From Desulfopila aestuarii DSM 18488 (GTDB lineage: Bacteria > Desulfobacterota > Desulfobulbia > Desulfobulbales > Desulfocapsaceae): a stretch of 64,000 bases of DNA. The stretch lies in contig NZ_FRFE01000002.1 of assembly GCF_900143695.1 (NCBI RefSeq), positions 124,001 through 188,000 of the forward strand, given 5' to 3'. Shown here piece after piece: positions 54,051 through 63,264 of the stretch. Position 1 is the stretch's first letter; every line of letters begins with the position of its first letter. Made by a program: the position numbers and the translations under genes. The notes beneath the pieces were generated by a model. The model saw only the letters and a program-made list of their open reading frames with translations, was not told where the DNA came from and made no database searches.

Positions 54051-55571
54051 ATGGATGACAACCTGTTTTTCAAAGAAGCAACACTGCTGATCTGTAGCAG
54101 TCTGGACGTCGAGGTTGCTCTGTGGAGATCCTTCCAGTTTCTGAGAAACGTCCTGCCTGCCGATGCCATGTACCTCAATATTTATGAGCCGAGTACAGGC
54201 TCTATCCGATACGTTGCCATGGCTGATCATACCGGCGGCAGAAAGATCGAAAAATCCATAACCCTCCCCGACAGCCTGATCCACGATATCGAGAGCGGCC
54301 GAAGACTGCAGAACTATCTGGTTATCAACGAACCGGAGAAGGACCCGATGGGCCGGGTGATCACTAAAGAGCTGGACCTTGACAACCACAGCTTTATCGC
54401 CTTGAGGCTCTTTATCGAAAAACAACGGCTTGGTGTGATAGACCTCTTTGCCAAAGGGTCCAATATGTATACCGAGGAGGATGCGGCCCGGCTTGCGCAG
54501 TTGCGAGAACCCTTTGCCATCGCCATGGCTAATGCCCTCAAGCACCAGGAACTTATTGAACTCAAGGAAAAATTAGTATCAGATAACCGCTACCTGAGCA
54601 GCGAATTGCTCTCCCGATCCGGCGACGAGGTTATCGGCGCGGAGGGCGGCCTACAGGAAGTTATGGATAAGGTCAAGCAAGTCAGCCACCTGAAAAACAC
54701 CATATTGCTTATGGGTGAAACCGGTACAGGCAAGGAAGTTGTCGCCAACGCCATTCACCGGTTATCACCACGCTGCAACGAACCATTCATCAAGGTCAAT
54801 TGTGGTGCTATCCCCGAGGACCTAATAGACAGTGAGCTCTTCGGCCACGAGAAAGGGGCGTTCACCGGAGCTGTCAGTCAGAAACGGGGCCGGTTCGAGC
54901 GGGCCCATAAAGGGACAATATTTCTCGATGAAATCGGAGAGCTCCCCCCCTGGGCCCAAATCCGCCTCCTGCGTGTGCTGCAGACCCAGGAGATCGAACG
55001 TGTCGGTGGCTCTCCCCCTATCAAACTTGATATTCGGGTTATCGCCGCCACACATCGGAATCTGCAAAAGATGGTGGAAGATGGCACATTCCGAGAGGAT
55101 CTTTGGTTCCGGATAAACATGTTCCCCATCACCATTCCGCCACTGCGGGAACGCCAGGAAGATATCGGACCGTTGACCATTTATTTTATTGAGAAAAAAT
55201 CAAGAATGCTTGGCATCCATCCTGCGCCGCAAGTAGACCCCTATGCCATTGCCGGGCTCGCACGCCACAGCTGGCCAGGCAATGTCAGAGAACTGGAAAA
55301 TGTCATTGAGAGTTCTCTTATCCAGCACAGGCAGGGGCCATTGCATTTTCAACGTCAGGGGGAGCAGGCCACAACGGTAAAAGAAGGCCTGTTGCAGAGC
55401 ACAGGTACTATTGTGCCACTTGACGAGGCAATCCGTCACCATATCGGACAGGCTCTCTCATTCACGGGAGGAAAAATAAGTGGCAGGGATGGTGCCGCCG
55501 CCCTGCTTGACATTCATCCCAACACACTCCGTAACCGTATGCAAAAGCTTGGCATACAGTTTGGCCGTTAA
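54051..55571 (+). CDS. Sigma-54-dependent transcriptional activator with GAF sensor domain
   Basis: A 506-residue enhancer-binding protein. Residues 1 to about 175 form a GAF-like ligand domain, about 195-430 the AAA+ domain with Walker A GETGTGKE (222-229), GAFTGA loop (269-274), Walker [10 protein letters not shown], and R-finger region. Residues about 455-506 are a Fis-type HTH ([20 protein letters not shown]). It lacks a receiver, so it is likely controlled by a small effector such as an aromatic. It is divergent to athL-bthL and its predicted binding site and a -24/-12 promoter lie in the shared 213-base region. Confidence 0.95.
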   Translation: MDDNLFFKEATLLICSSLDVEVALWRSFQFLRNVLPADAMYLNIYEPSTGSIRYVAMADHTGGRKIEKSITLPDSLIHDIESGRRLQNYLVINEPEKDPMGRVITKELDLDNHSFIALRLFIEKQRLGVIDLFAKGSNMYTEEDAARLAQLREPFAIAMANALKHQELIELKEKLVSDNRYLSSELLSRSGDEVIGAEGGLQEVMDKVKQVSHLKNTILLMGETGTGKEVVANAIHRLSPRCNEPFIKVNCGAIPEDLIDSELFGHEKGAFTGAVSQKRGRFERAHKGTIFLDEIGELPPWAQIRLLRVLQTQEIERVGGSPPIKLDIRVIAATHRNLQKMVEDGTFREDLWFRINMFPITIPPLRERQEDIGPLTIYFIEKKSRMLGIHPAPQVDPYAIAGLARHSWPGNVRELENVIESSLIQHRQGPLHFQRQGEQATTVKEGLLQSTGTIVPLDEAIRHHIGQALSFTGGKISGRDGAAALLDIHPNTLRNRMQKLGIQFGR

Positions 55572-55595
55572 CAAATCCCTGATAATATGTGCCCG

Positions 55596-56147
55596 TTATC
55601 GAACCGACAAGGACTCAGCCCAAACAATAAAATCCTGTATATATCGTTCAAGACGACGGCCAGTATCTTCATCAACGAGGTTACCCTCGCCATCAAATTT
55701 CTCCTGAGCCTGTGGCACGAGAAAGTGCGGTGCCTGTACTACCGGAGTCAACGTTGCTGAAAGTACATCTCGAAGATGCACCTGCATGCGTGCACCACCG
55801 ACGGGGCCAATGGAGGCACTGACGATTGCGGTAGGCTTTCCGGCAAGCACCGACTTGTACGCAGGCCTGGATACCCAATCCAGAGCATTTTTCAGAACTC
55901 CGGGGATGCTGTAGTTATACTCTGGTGAGGCGATCAACAGACAATCGCTTGCCAAGATTGAATCCAGAAGATTCTGCACTGCTTGCGGCTTAACCTCAAG
56001 GTCCAGGTCCTTGTTGTAGAGTGGCAAATCAGCGCAATTGACGAAACTGAATTCGACCCCTTTCGGCAAACGTCTGGCTGCAGCATATACCAGTTTGGTA
56101 TTGAATGACCCGTTTCTTAGACTTCCGCTTATTCCAAGTAATTTCAT
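55596..56147 (-). CDS. NADPH-dependent FMN reductase-family flavoprotein
   Basis: A 183-residue flavodoxin-fold reductase. ATG at 56147 follows GAGGAAGGTT. LLGISGSLRNGSFNTKLV gives the phosphate-binding loop, SPEYNYSIPGVLKNALDW the flavin-binding segment typical of ArsH/YieF/SsuE-like enzymes. It uses NAD(P)H to reduce FMN or quinones. It is convergent with the sigma-54 activator gene and divergent to the FAH operon. In the catabolic setting it may reduce a quinonoid intermediate (inference). Confidence 0.88.
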   Translation of the reverse strand: MKLLGISGSLRNGSFNTKLVYAAARRLPKGVEFSFVNCADLPLYNKDLDLEVKPQAVQNLLDSILASDCLLIASPEYNYSIPGVLKNALDWVSRPAYKSVLAGKPTAIVSASIGPVGGARMQVHLRDVLSATLTPVVQAPHFLVPQAQEKFDGEGNLVDEDTGRRLERYIQDFIVWAESLSVR

Positions 56148-56268
56148 AACCTTCCTCTTCACGGCCAGCAACTTCATGAACATCAATGAAGTAGAGCCCG
56201 TTATCGTTTTGCGTATTGATTTCGTCCTTTCTACTGGATTCTTTCAAGAATCATAATTATAAATAGAT

Positions 56269-56352
56269 AATTGCATGCAATTTATTATGCAAGGCGTTTT
56301 CAACGTTCTTTGGCTTTTGTAGAGATGTTAAACCTCGTGGCCTGATGGCCAC
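56269..56352. promoter_or_regulatory. Two palindromes upstream of the FAH-LigB operon
   Basis: AATTGCATGCAATT (56269-56282) is a perfect 14-bp palindrome. GTGGCC (56337-56342) and GGCCAC (56347-56352) form a 12-bp inverted repeat with TGAT spacer. They lie between the divergent FMN reductase and FAH genes in a 290-base gap and are operator candidates. No GG-N10-GC sigma-54 box was found here. Confidence 0.45.
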
Positions 56353-56437
56353 ATTCCCCGCCCTGAGAATATTCCCTGAAGATGAGAGAAGACCGATGCA
56401 GGACAAGTAGTACAACCAGCAAGGAGGAACGTGTAAG

Positions 56438-57418
56438 ATGAAATTGGTGAGTTTCAACTACCGCAATCTGGATCGCATTGGGGTAATAAATGATAAATTC
56501 CAAGTTGTTGACCTTGCTCTTGCTTTACCTCTCCTCAACGACCTCCCAACCAATATGATTGATTACATCAGGTTAGGCGGTGATGGACTAGCGTTAGCAA
56601 GAAAAGCGTTGGAGACAGCAAGCAGCTCAGCAATAATCCCTGACGACGAGGTTGTATGGCAGCCTCCTGTTCCACGTCCCGGTAAAATATGTGGTGTAGC
56701 TCTGAACAATTCGGCAAGTAACAGCCGTAAGATCTCAGCACCTGAACATCCTGCATTCTTCCTCAAACCCGCCTCATGCCTTGTGGGACATGGTCAGCCA
56801 CTGGTTATGCGAAGCTATTATGGCAGTATGCATCCGGAACCGGAACTCGCCATGATCATTGGCAAAAAAGCCCGAGATGTGGATGCTGCCGATGCACTGG
56901 AGTATATTTACGGCTATTCAATTTTTAACGATATTACCGGCAATGAAATGCGGGCCGCCGACCTCTTTCATTATCAGGCCCTGTATGCTGCCAAAGATGA
57001 TCCGAACAAAATAGAGCAGCGTGAACAGCATCTTTCATATGCAGGGCGATACAAGGGCACGGATAACTTCGGGGTACTTGGTCCCTGGTTGGTAACCAGA
57101 GACGAAGTTGAAAATCCTGATAATCTGGCAGTGACCTGCAAGGTGAGCGGGGAAACCGTTGCAGAGGATAATACATGCTACTACAATTATAAAGTTGCAG
57201 AAATTTTAAGCTTTATCAGCCAATTTCAAACCCTCAACCCAGGAGACGTGATCTCCTGCGGCACCGCCTTTAAACCTTCTGCAAACAGAAAGTCCATTCA
57301 CCAGGCAAATTTCCTGGTAACCGGCGGTCCCGTCGAGATCAGCATTGAGAAGCTTGGAACCCAATGCAATCCCATCATTGTTGAACAGAGGACAATAGGC
57401 AAATGGAGACTCAAATAG
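56438..57418 (+). CDS. Fumarylacetoacetate hydrolase-family protein
   Basis: A 326-residue FAH-fold protein. Metal ligands appear in MHPEPELAMIIG (Glu134, Glu136) and FNDITGN (Asp165); the C-terminal NPGDVISCGTAF is the usual family GTP-like loop variant. FAH enzymes hydrolyse or isomerise acylpyruvates, including products of meta cleavage. The SD AAGGAGGAACGTGTAAG precedes ATG 56438. First gene of a four-gene unit; it overlaps the next gene by 16 bases. It could hydrolyse the ring-opened product of the LigB-like enzyme two genes downstream. Confidence 0.88.
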   Translation: MKLVSFNYRNLDRIGVINDKFQVVDLALALPLLNDLPTNMIDYIRLGGDGLALARKALETASSSAIIPDDEVVWQPPVPRPGKICGVALNNSASNSRKISAPEHPAFFLKPASCLVGHGQPLVMRSYYGSMHPEPELAMIIGKKARDVDAADALEYIYGYSIFNDITGNEMRAADLFHYQALYAAKDDPNKIEQREQHLSYAGRYKGTDNFGVLGPWLVTRDEVENPDNLAVTCKVSGETVAEDNTCYYNYKVAEILSFISQFQTLNPGDVISCGTAFKPSANRKSIHQANFLVTGGPVEISIEKLGTQCNPIIVEQRTIGKWRLK

Positions 57419-57876
57419 AACGACTGGAGCGTCTTGAAACCCGGCTGGCCATTGAATCTTTAAATGCGGATTTTTGTCATTATCTTGATTGTAATATGAT
57501 TGATGAACTGGTCGAACTTTTCACCGAAGAAGCCAGGTACAGCCACGGTCTTCGACGCAGTTGCGGCAGAGATGAAATCCGCAGACTCTTTACAGATAGA
57601 ACGAGAAAAGGCGAGCGTACTTCAAGACATATGCAGACCGGCCTCAAAATCACAATGAGAAGTCCTGTAGAGGCTGACGGGCGAAGTGTGTGTATGACCT
57701 TTGCCTGTGACGGTTTACCGCCGATATCTCCGGCAACACCTTTTCTTGTCGCTGATTTTATAGATGAATATCAATACTGTTCAGACGGCAGGTGGCGGAT
57801 CAGAAAACGACACATTGAAAGGATTTTTACAGCGCCAGATAATACGGGACCAGTAGGCCTTGTGAATAACCATTAG
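57403..57876 (+). CDS. SnoaL-like (NTF2-fold) protein
   Basis: A 157-residue protein whose start lies inside the end of the FAH gene (16-base overlap, different frame). RLAIESLNADFCHYLDCNMI, DELVELFTEEARYS and GRDEIRRLF are the SnoaL_4 pattern of small alpha+beta cone-fold proteins. Members act as isomerases, dehydratases or ring-hydroxylating dioxygenase beta-like folds. It contains no known catalytic signature beyond the fold. Its job is probably isomerisation or dehydration of a pathway intermediate (inference from operon). Confidence 0.8.
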   Translation: METQIERLERLETRLAIESLNADFCHYLDCNMIDELVELFTEEARYSHGLRRSCGRDEIRRLFTDRTRKGERTSRHMQTGLKITMRSPVEADGRSVCMTFACDGLPPISPATPFLVADFIDEYQYCSDGRWRIRKRHIERIFTAPDNTGPVGLVNNH

Positions 57877-57889
57877 TGGAGATACTATC

Positions 57890-58849
57890 ATGAATTCCAG
57901 ATTGATATGTGCATCACACAGCCCTTTGTTGTACTGCTACAAAAGGGAGCCAGACAGATGGGATGAACTGCAGCATGCGCTCACCACTCAGAGCGAGGCG
58001 ATAGCTGCTTTTGATCCTGAACTGGTCATCGCCTTTGGATCAGACCATTTCAACGGTTTTTTTCTTAAAATGATGCCATCGTTTTGTGTTGGATTCCAGG
58101 CGACTGCTGTTGGTGATATTGGTGGTTTTCCAGGCCATCTGGATGTTCCGGCAGACCTGGCAAAAGATCTTGTTGCTGATCTGCGCAAGCAAAGTATGGA
58201 CCCTTCCGTATCGTACAGAATGACTGTAGATCATGCTTTTTCCCAGACCCTCCATTTGATGCTTGGCTCAATATCGGCTCGACCTGTCATTCCCATCTTC
58301 ATTAATTGCATCAACCCGCCGTATGTTCCGTTCCGCAGGTCACGCCTCCTTGGAGAAGCTGTTGCCCGTTTTTGTGCACGGCTTGGAAAAAGAGTGCTGT
58401 TTCTTGCATCTGGCGGGATGTCCCATCACCCAAGACGATACTACCCGGCTTTGGGGGAGGCTGAAGAGTCGGTTGAGGCCTGGCAAATTTCAGGCGGAGA
58501 CGATCCCAAATCGCTTAGCAAACAGCAGTGGCTCGAACGCCTGCTCCACATGCACCATGAAGGAGCTGAAATGATTGTTCGAGGAGAACGTACACCTGCC
58601 CAGATGTTTCTGAATGCCGATGCTGACTGGCGATTTTTAAATACACTAAAAGAAAACAAACTCGATGAATATGATACCTGGGATCAAGAGGCATTGATTG
58701 CGGAAGCCGGTATCGGTTCTATGGAACTCCATGCGTGGATTGCCGCAGCTGCAGCCCATAGGAAGGCTGGAGGAAAATCCCCACAAATAAGTTTTTATGA
58801 CGTCATGCCTGAAATCGGTATTGCAGCAGGGGTTGTCTATGCAGACTGA
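57890..58849 (+). CDS. LigB-family extradiol ring-cleavage dioxygenase (MhpB-like)
   Basis: A 319-residue type II extradiol dioxygenase homologue, colinear with MhpB (2,3-dihydroxyphenylpropionate 1,2-dioxygenase). Iron ligands are kept: His10 in CASHSPLL, His53 in GSDHFNGFF; catalytic His115 in TVDHAFSQ and His179 in GGMSHHPR. GEAVARFCARLGKRVLFLAS also matches. Known members use Fe(II) and O2 to open catechols in the meta position. A gene of this kind is odd in the anaerobic setting implied by the molybdenum enzymes and the Sec-Hdr operon. It starts 13 bases after the SnoaL gene. All catalytic residues present argue for a functional enzyme, O2-dependent or repurposed. Confidence 0.9.
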   Translation: MNSRLICASHSPLLYCYKREPDRWDELQHALTTQSEAIAAFDPELVIAFGSDHFNGFFLKMMPSFCVGFQATAVGDIGGFPGHLDVPADLAKDLVADLRKQSMDPSVSYRMTVDHAFSQTLHLMLGSISARPVIPIFINCINPPYVPFRRSRLLGEAVARFCARLGKRVLFLASGGMSHHPRRYYPALGEAEESVEAWQISGGDDPKSLSKQQWLERLLHMHHEGAEMIVRGERTPAQMFLNADADWRFLNTLKENKLDEYDTWDQEALIAEAGIGSMELHAWIAAAAAHRKAGGKSPQISFYDVMPEIGIAAGVVYAD

Positions 58850-58868
58850 AAATGTGACGTAGGGAAGA

Positions 58869-59687
58869 ATGATGACCACTGCACCAATGCTGATCGCGGT
58901 TGCGCCAAATGGCGCCAGAAAGACAAAACTGGATCATCCCGAATTGCCTCTCAGCGCAAGGGAGTTAATCAAAACTGCCTTAGATTGTATCGAAGCCGGA
59001 GCGAGCATGATGCATTTTCATGTTCGCGACAAGTATGGCAACCATACCCTGGATCATACAATATATGGCCCGGTATTAAAGGAGCTGGAGGCGGCAGTTG
59101 GTGAGCATATGCTGCTTCAGGTTTCTTCCGAAGCAGCAGGCAGATACCAGTCAGATGAACAGATTGAGCAGATGAAACGTTTGGCGCCCCATTGCCTCTC
59201 CTGCGGTCTGCGTGAGTTTGTGAAAGACGAAAATGACTATGCTGCTGGTCATGATTTCTTTTCTGCTCTGCATCGTTCCGGCGTTTTAGCGCAGTATATT
59301 CTCTATAGTCCTGCTGATGTTGAATGGTACGAAACACTCTGTACCGAAGGCGTAATCCCTGGAGAAAGCCATCTGCTGCTCTTTGTTCTGGGCAGGTATG
59401 GCCAGGTTGGTGCAAACAGTCATGAGCTGCAGAACTATGTTGCAGCCCTCAAACGAAAAAGCCACTGGATGGCATGTGCGTTTGGCCAGGCTGAACATAC
59501 TACAGCAGCTCAGGCCGCAAAGATGGGAGGGCACGCCCGGATCGGATTTGAGAATAACCACAGCCTGCCGGACGGTTCACCAGCTGCTAACAATGCGGCT
59601 CTTATTCAACTTACCGCTGGTCTCGCCCAAAAAGCCGGGCGAACACCGGGCGATAAAGACTTTGCTGAATCACTGCATGGACTTTAG
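58869..59687 (+). CDS. BKACE family (beta-keto acid cleavage enzyme, DUF849)
   Basis: A 272-residue TIM-barrel Zn enzyme. The metal motif MHFHVRD (His49, His51), the substrate-binding SSEAAGRYQ-type loop and the catalytic Glu228 in RIGFENN are seen. BKACE enzymes condense a beta-keto acid with acetyl-CoA to give acetoacetate plus a new acyl-CoA; triacetate acetoacetate-lyase of phloroglucinol fermentation is, to my recollection, one of them. It lies 19 bases after the LigB-like gene. The conserved Kce Glu/Asn neighbourhood differs slightly (GFENN for GxEDN), as often with unusual substrates. Confidence 0.9.
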   Translation: MMTTAPMLIAVAPNGARKTKLDHPELPLSARELIKTALDCIEAGASMMHFHVRDKYGNHTLDHTIYGPVLKELEAAVGEHMLLQVSSEAAGRYQSDEQIEQMKRLAPHCLSCGLREFVKDENDYAAGHDFFSALHRSGVLAQYILYSPADVEWYETLCTEGVIPGESHLLLFVLGRYGQVGANSHELQNYVAALKRKSHWMACAFGQAEHTTAAQAAKMGGHARIGFENNHSLPDGSPAANNAALIQLTAGLAQKAGRTPGDKDFAESLHGL

Positions 59688-59754
59688 TGCGATCTGTATA
59701 ACCCACAATCATTGTCAGTCAAACTGTGAGCAGCGGGCTATATACTAAACGGAC

Positions 59755-61290
59755 TTAATGCAGCGGACCAGTCCCCTGCTGTCGACTCATCTGCTCAGGT
59801 TTTCGTATTTTCTGGACACGGGCAGCATACTCGTTGGACTCAGTCAGTTTGTTCTGCCGGTAATACAGCCCTGAAAGGGTCTCAAAAACCGTTGCCAGAT
59901 GCATGGCATTTTCATCCTTGTTTTTCTCAAGGATTCTTTTGGAGGTCAAAAGCGCCTCTTCGGCTTTGTCATATTTCTCTGAATCGATATAGAGGGTGGC
60001 TAGATTGTGATAGCTCTGGGCCGTGGCCGGATGCTCGGCACCATGTGCTTTTCCCCAGATAGCCAGGGACTGCTCCAGCATAGACTCGGCTTTATCCAGC
60101 TTGCCCTGAGCCCTGTAGATGGCAGCCATATTCTCAAGAGATTGAGTAACTGCCGGATGCTCCTCACCAAAGGCAGCCTTACGAATATCCAGCGCTCTCT
60201 GGTGCTGTTTCAGGGCAAGTGTCTGCTCTCCCTTCATATCATGGATAATAGCCATATTGTTCAATGACTGAGCAACAGCAGGATGAGTGGCCCCAAGGCT
60301 CTTCTCCCTCGCCTCAAGCGATGCTTGTAGAAGCGGAAATGCCTGGTCGATTCGTTTGGAATTGAGGAAAATCTCTGCCAGACTGTTCTGAGCTTCTGCC
60401 AGCGCAGGATGGTCATTGCCAAGTGAAGAGGTGTAGATCCCGATAACCTTCTGAAAAAGCGACTCCGCCTGTTCAGTTCGACCGGTAGCAGCGTAAAGAG
60501 CGGCCAGTCTATCCATCGCCGCCCCTGTTACAGGATCTTCATCCAAGGTGGCCGAATAGATTTCGACCGCCTGCTTCAGGAGGGGTTCAGCGGCTCCGAT
60601 CAGCCCTTTAGCAAAATACACCTCAGCGATATGGGCGAGGATGCCAGCAAACTCAGGATGCTCCGAGCCTATACTGTTTTCATAAATAACCATAGCCCGT
60701 CGAAGCTTTTTCTCGGCAGCATCCAAATCGCCACGTTGTCTGTCAATGACAGCCAGGCTTTTCAGAATGGTGCCAAGGGCGGGATGGTCTTTTCCCAAAG
60801 AGTCTTCAAGAAGATGTTGAGCCTTTTTAAGCTGAACCGCTGCCGGCTCCACCTTGCCTTGTCCCAGATAGAGAGATGCCAACATGTTCAATGACTGCGG
60901 CAGCAGTGTTGGGTCCTCTTTCTGATGATGACCATAGATTTCTACAGCCTGCTCCATTTTCTTTTCGGCTTCATCAAATCGTTGACAGCCAATGTACATC
61001 TCGGCAAGATTTACACATGTATCCCCCAACTCCAGGGATTGTTGCCCGTGTATGGACTCAATCACCCTGGCGGATTCCAACAGAGCCTTCTCTGCCTCGT
61101 CCCACTCCTCAACCATATGATACAGCTCTCCGAGATTATTTAAGCTGAGCGCAACATTCTGGTGCAATTCACCATGCGCTTTCCTGGCCTCCTCGAGGGC
61201 CTGCAACGCAAACATGACAGCCTCCTGCAACTCCCCTTGCTGCATGTGTTCTATTGCTCGTTGATTCAAGTCGTTCCATTTATCAGCCAT
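59755..61290 (-). CDS. Kinesin-light-chain-like TPR protein
   Basis: A 511-residue protein of about eleven 42-residue TPR_12 repeats with the pattern LGxxHPxxAxxLxNLAxxY (for example DHPALGTILKSLAVI, EHPATAQSYHNLATLY). No signal peptide, enzymatic or membrane domain. ATG at 61290 follows CGAGGAGCTGCCTC. Such proteins act as interaction scaffolds; the partner is unknown. It lies between the BKACE operon and the thiolase operon, convergent with the former. No toxin or effector gene adjoins it. Confidence 0.93.
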   Translation of the reverse strand: MADKWNDLNQRAIEHMQQGELQEAVMFALQALEEARKAHGELHQNVALSLNNLGELYHMVEEWDEAEKALLESARVIESIHGQQSLELGDTCVNLAEMYIGCQRFDEAEKKMEQAVEIYGHHQKEDPTLLPQSLNMLASLYLGQGKVEPAAVQLKKAQHLLEDSLGKDHPALGTILKSLAVIDRQRGDLDAAEKKLRRAMVIYENSIGSEHPEFAGILAHIAEVYFAKGLIGAAEPLLKQAVEIYSATLDEDPVTGAAMDRLAALYAATGRTEQAESLFQKVIGIYTSSLGNDHPALAEAQNSLAEIFLNSKRIDQAFPLLQASLEAREKSLGATHPAVAQSLNNMAIIHDMKGEQTLALKQHQRALDIRKAAFGEEHPAVTQSLENMAAIYRAQGKLDKAESMLEQSLAIWGKAHGAEHPATAQSYHNLATLYIDSEKYDKAEEALLTSKRILEKNKDENAMHLATVFETLSGLYYRQNKLTESNEYAARVQKIRKPEQMSRQQGTGPLH

Positions 61291-61408
61291 GAGGCAGCTC
61301 CTCGTAATAGCTCTCGTTCTATCCCTGGATTGTAGGGTGACTACTCTTGCAAATCATTTTCAATAACAGAAAACAGGAAAATGACCTGTAATACACGAAA
61401 AAAACAAC

Positions 61409-61438
61409 GGGCCTGCATCAAATTGATGATACAGGCCC
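61409..61438 (-). terminator. Intrinsic terminator of the thiolase gene
   Basis: GGGCCTG (61409-61415) and CAGGCCC (61432-61438), with an inner CATCA/TGATG stem, form a hairpin followed on the minus strand by GTTGTTTTTTT. It lies about 75 bases after the thiolase stop. Confidence 0.8.
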
Positions 61439-61511
61439 TTTCACCATTCAAATGTTTTCAATCACGACTTCCTCAATCTTCTCACTCGAGAAGATTCAGG
61501 GAAAACGTGTA

Positions 61512-62699
61512 TTAAATTGACATAATAGTGGTTCCACTGTTGCCCATCAAGCCATACGTCTGGGCCATGGCGACCTTGGCCCCTTCCACCTGACGAGCAC
61601 CGCAACGGCCGCGCAGCTGGTTGGCACATTCGATGACCTGCCAGAGAGCTTGAGCGGAAAGCGCCTCACCGTGTGAAGAGAATCCACCACTTGGATTTAC
61701 CGGCAGTTTACCACCGATTTTCGTCATACCGTCGCGCAACATCTTATCGGCTTCGCCCTCTTTGCAGAACCCGCATGTTTCCAGGTACACCAGATAATGC
61801 CAGGAGCTGTTGTCAGGCAATTCGAGAATATCGACATCCTCTGGACCGATACCCGATTTTTCATAGGCTTGTCGTGAAGCCGAGTAGCTTTCACTGAGCA
61901 TGGGAGCTTCAGGAACCGCCGGGCAGGAGAGTGCAGAAATGCGGATGGTGGGGTCACCATAGATGGCACTTCCCATGGTAGTTGCGTTAATTTTTACAGG
62001 ATTATCGGCTTTACTGATCAGTTCCGGGTCAGCGGTAACAATCACCGCAGCAGCACCGGTACTTACCGGACAAATCTCATAGAGTCTCAGGGGATCACAG
62101 ACATAAACGGATTTCAGTACTTCTTCCAGAGTGTACTGCTTCTTAAAACGCGCATCCGGATTTTTTGAGCCATACTCACTCATCAGAACCTTGACCATTG
62201 CCAGGTCTTCTTCGGTGGTGCCGTATTTCTCCATTCTCTTTCGGCATTCCAGCGCCCAGTAAATCGGGTTGGGCAAACCACCCATTTTCCACCTGATAAC
62301 GTCGCGGTCCTGAACGGCGTTGTCAGATTTAGCGGTCAGAAAGCCTTTCGGCGAGACATCTGCACCAAAGGCCAGGGCGGTATCGGTCTCGCCGGCCGCG
62401 ATACTGTTATACGCCATTCTGATAGAGGCAGATCCTGTCGCGCAGGCGTTGTATACGTTGACTACCGGAATGCCGGTCTCACCAAAAATGGACTCAAGAT
62501 ATTGGCCGGAAAGATGACCGGCATTACCGCCATAGATAAAGATACCGGCCATAATCGCCTGGATTTTTTTCCATTCTATTTGTGCGTCTTTCAAGGCATT
62601 ATCAACAGCCACTGCCGCGAAATCTGCAAATACTTTCTCAGAGAAACCCATCCAGGGGTGTATTCCGGTTCCAATTATATATACATCTCTCATTGTCAT
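61512..62699 (-). CDS. SCP-x type thiolase (acetyl-CoA C-acyltransferase-like)
   Basis: A 395-residue thiolase-fold protein. Catalytic Cys86 lies in VYNACATGSASIRMAYN; NPSGGFSSHGEALSA gives the catalytic His. The C-terminal second Cys is not obvious, as is normal for SCP-x/type 2-like thiolases that work with a DUF35 partner. It is probably co-translated with the DUF35 protein encoded upstream (87-base gap). The pair resembles BbsAB of anaerobic toluene degradation and archaeal acetoacetyl-CoA thiolase complexes. It would cleave a 3-oxoacyl-CoA from the adjacent catabolic pathway. AAAGGGATA precedes the ATG. Confidence 0.9.
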   Translation of the reverse strand: MTMRDVYIIGTGIHPWMGFSEKVFADFAAVAVDNALKDAQIEWKKIQAIMAGIFIYGGNAGHLSGQYLESIFGETGIPVVNVYNACATGSASIRMAYNSIAAGETDTALAFGADVSPKGFLTAKSDNAVQDRDVIRWKMGGLPNPIYWALECRKRMEKYGTTEEDLAMVKVLMSEYGSKNPDARFKKQYTLEEVLKSVYVCDPLRLYEICPVSTGAAAVIVTADPELISKADNPVKINATTMGSAIYGDPTIRISALSCPAVPEAPMLSESYSASRQAYEKSGIGPEDVDILELPDNSSWHYLVYLETCGFCKEGEADKMLRDGMTKIGGKLPVNPSGGFSSHGEALSAQALWQVIECANQLRGRCGARQVEGAKVAMAQTYGLMGNSGTTIMSI

Positions 62700-62786
62700 T
62701 ATCCCTTTTAGTATTTGAGCATTATCGATTACTTGATGGTTTCATAAACCCGCAAATTCAAGGATGGCCAAGTAAAACTCTCCATC

Positions 62787-63221
62787 TTATTTGACTGCTT
62801 TAAACGCCCAGGTTACCACTTGTTGTTTTTCCTCATTGGTAAACATCTCAAGAATGGTCGTTTCCATTTCCATTCCGATCTTGAGCGTTTTCAGATCAGT
62901 CTCTGTGATAATGCCGGTAATCTGAATTTTTTCGTTTTCAAATTCCACCAGACCGATACCGTAAGGGGTAATCTTGTTCTCAGTTTTAAAAGGTGCAGGA
63001 CACGGATAGTATTGAATAGTGTAGCTTGCCAGCTTGCCTTTTTTGGGAAACAGCACATCCTCCACACCCTCGCGCGAGCAGTCGGGACGATGCTGATAGT
63101 GCTCCTTTGGAAAGAAATATGTTCCACAGGAGTTGCATTTTGCACCCATCAATCTGACTTCGCCGGTGGACCAGTCTACTAAATTTGGTATACGAGCTAC
63201 TTTATTTGCCATGTTTTCCAT
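62787..63221 (-). CDS. DUF35 OB-fold/zinc-ribbon acyl-CoA-associated protein
   Basis: A 144-residue protein with an N-terminal rubredoxin-like zinc ribbon (CNSCGTYFFP...PDCS) followed by the OB fold (LASYTIQYYPCP, YGIGLVEFENEKIQITGI). DUF35 proteins form complexes with SCP-x thiolases and bind the CoA moiety. AAGGAATAAAACG precedes ATG 63221. It lies between the thiolase and enoyl-CoA hydratase genes and is surely part of the same operon. Confidence 0.92.
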   Translation of the reverse strand: MENMANKVARIPNLVDWSTGEVRLMGAKCNSCGTYFFPKEHYQHRPDCSREGVEDVLFPKKGKLASYTIQYYPCPAPFKTENKITPYGIGLVEFENEKIQITGIITETDLKTLKIGMEMETTILEMFTNEEKQQVVTWAFKAVK

Positions 63222-63264
63222 CGTTTTATTCCTTCGTTGAAATCCAATTTAAGAAAAAAATCTG

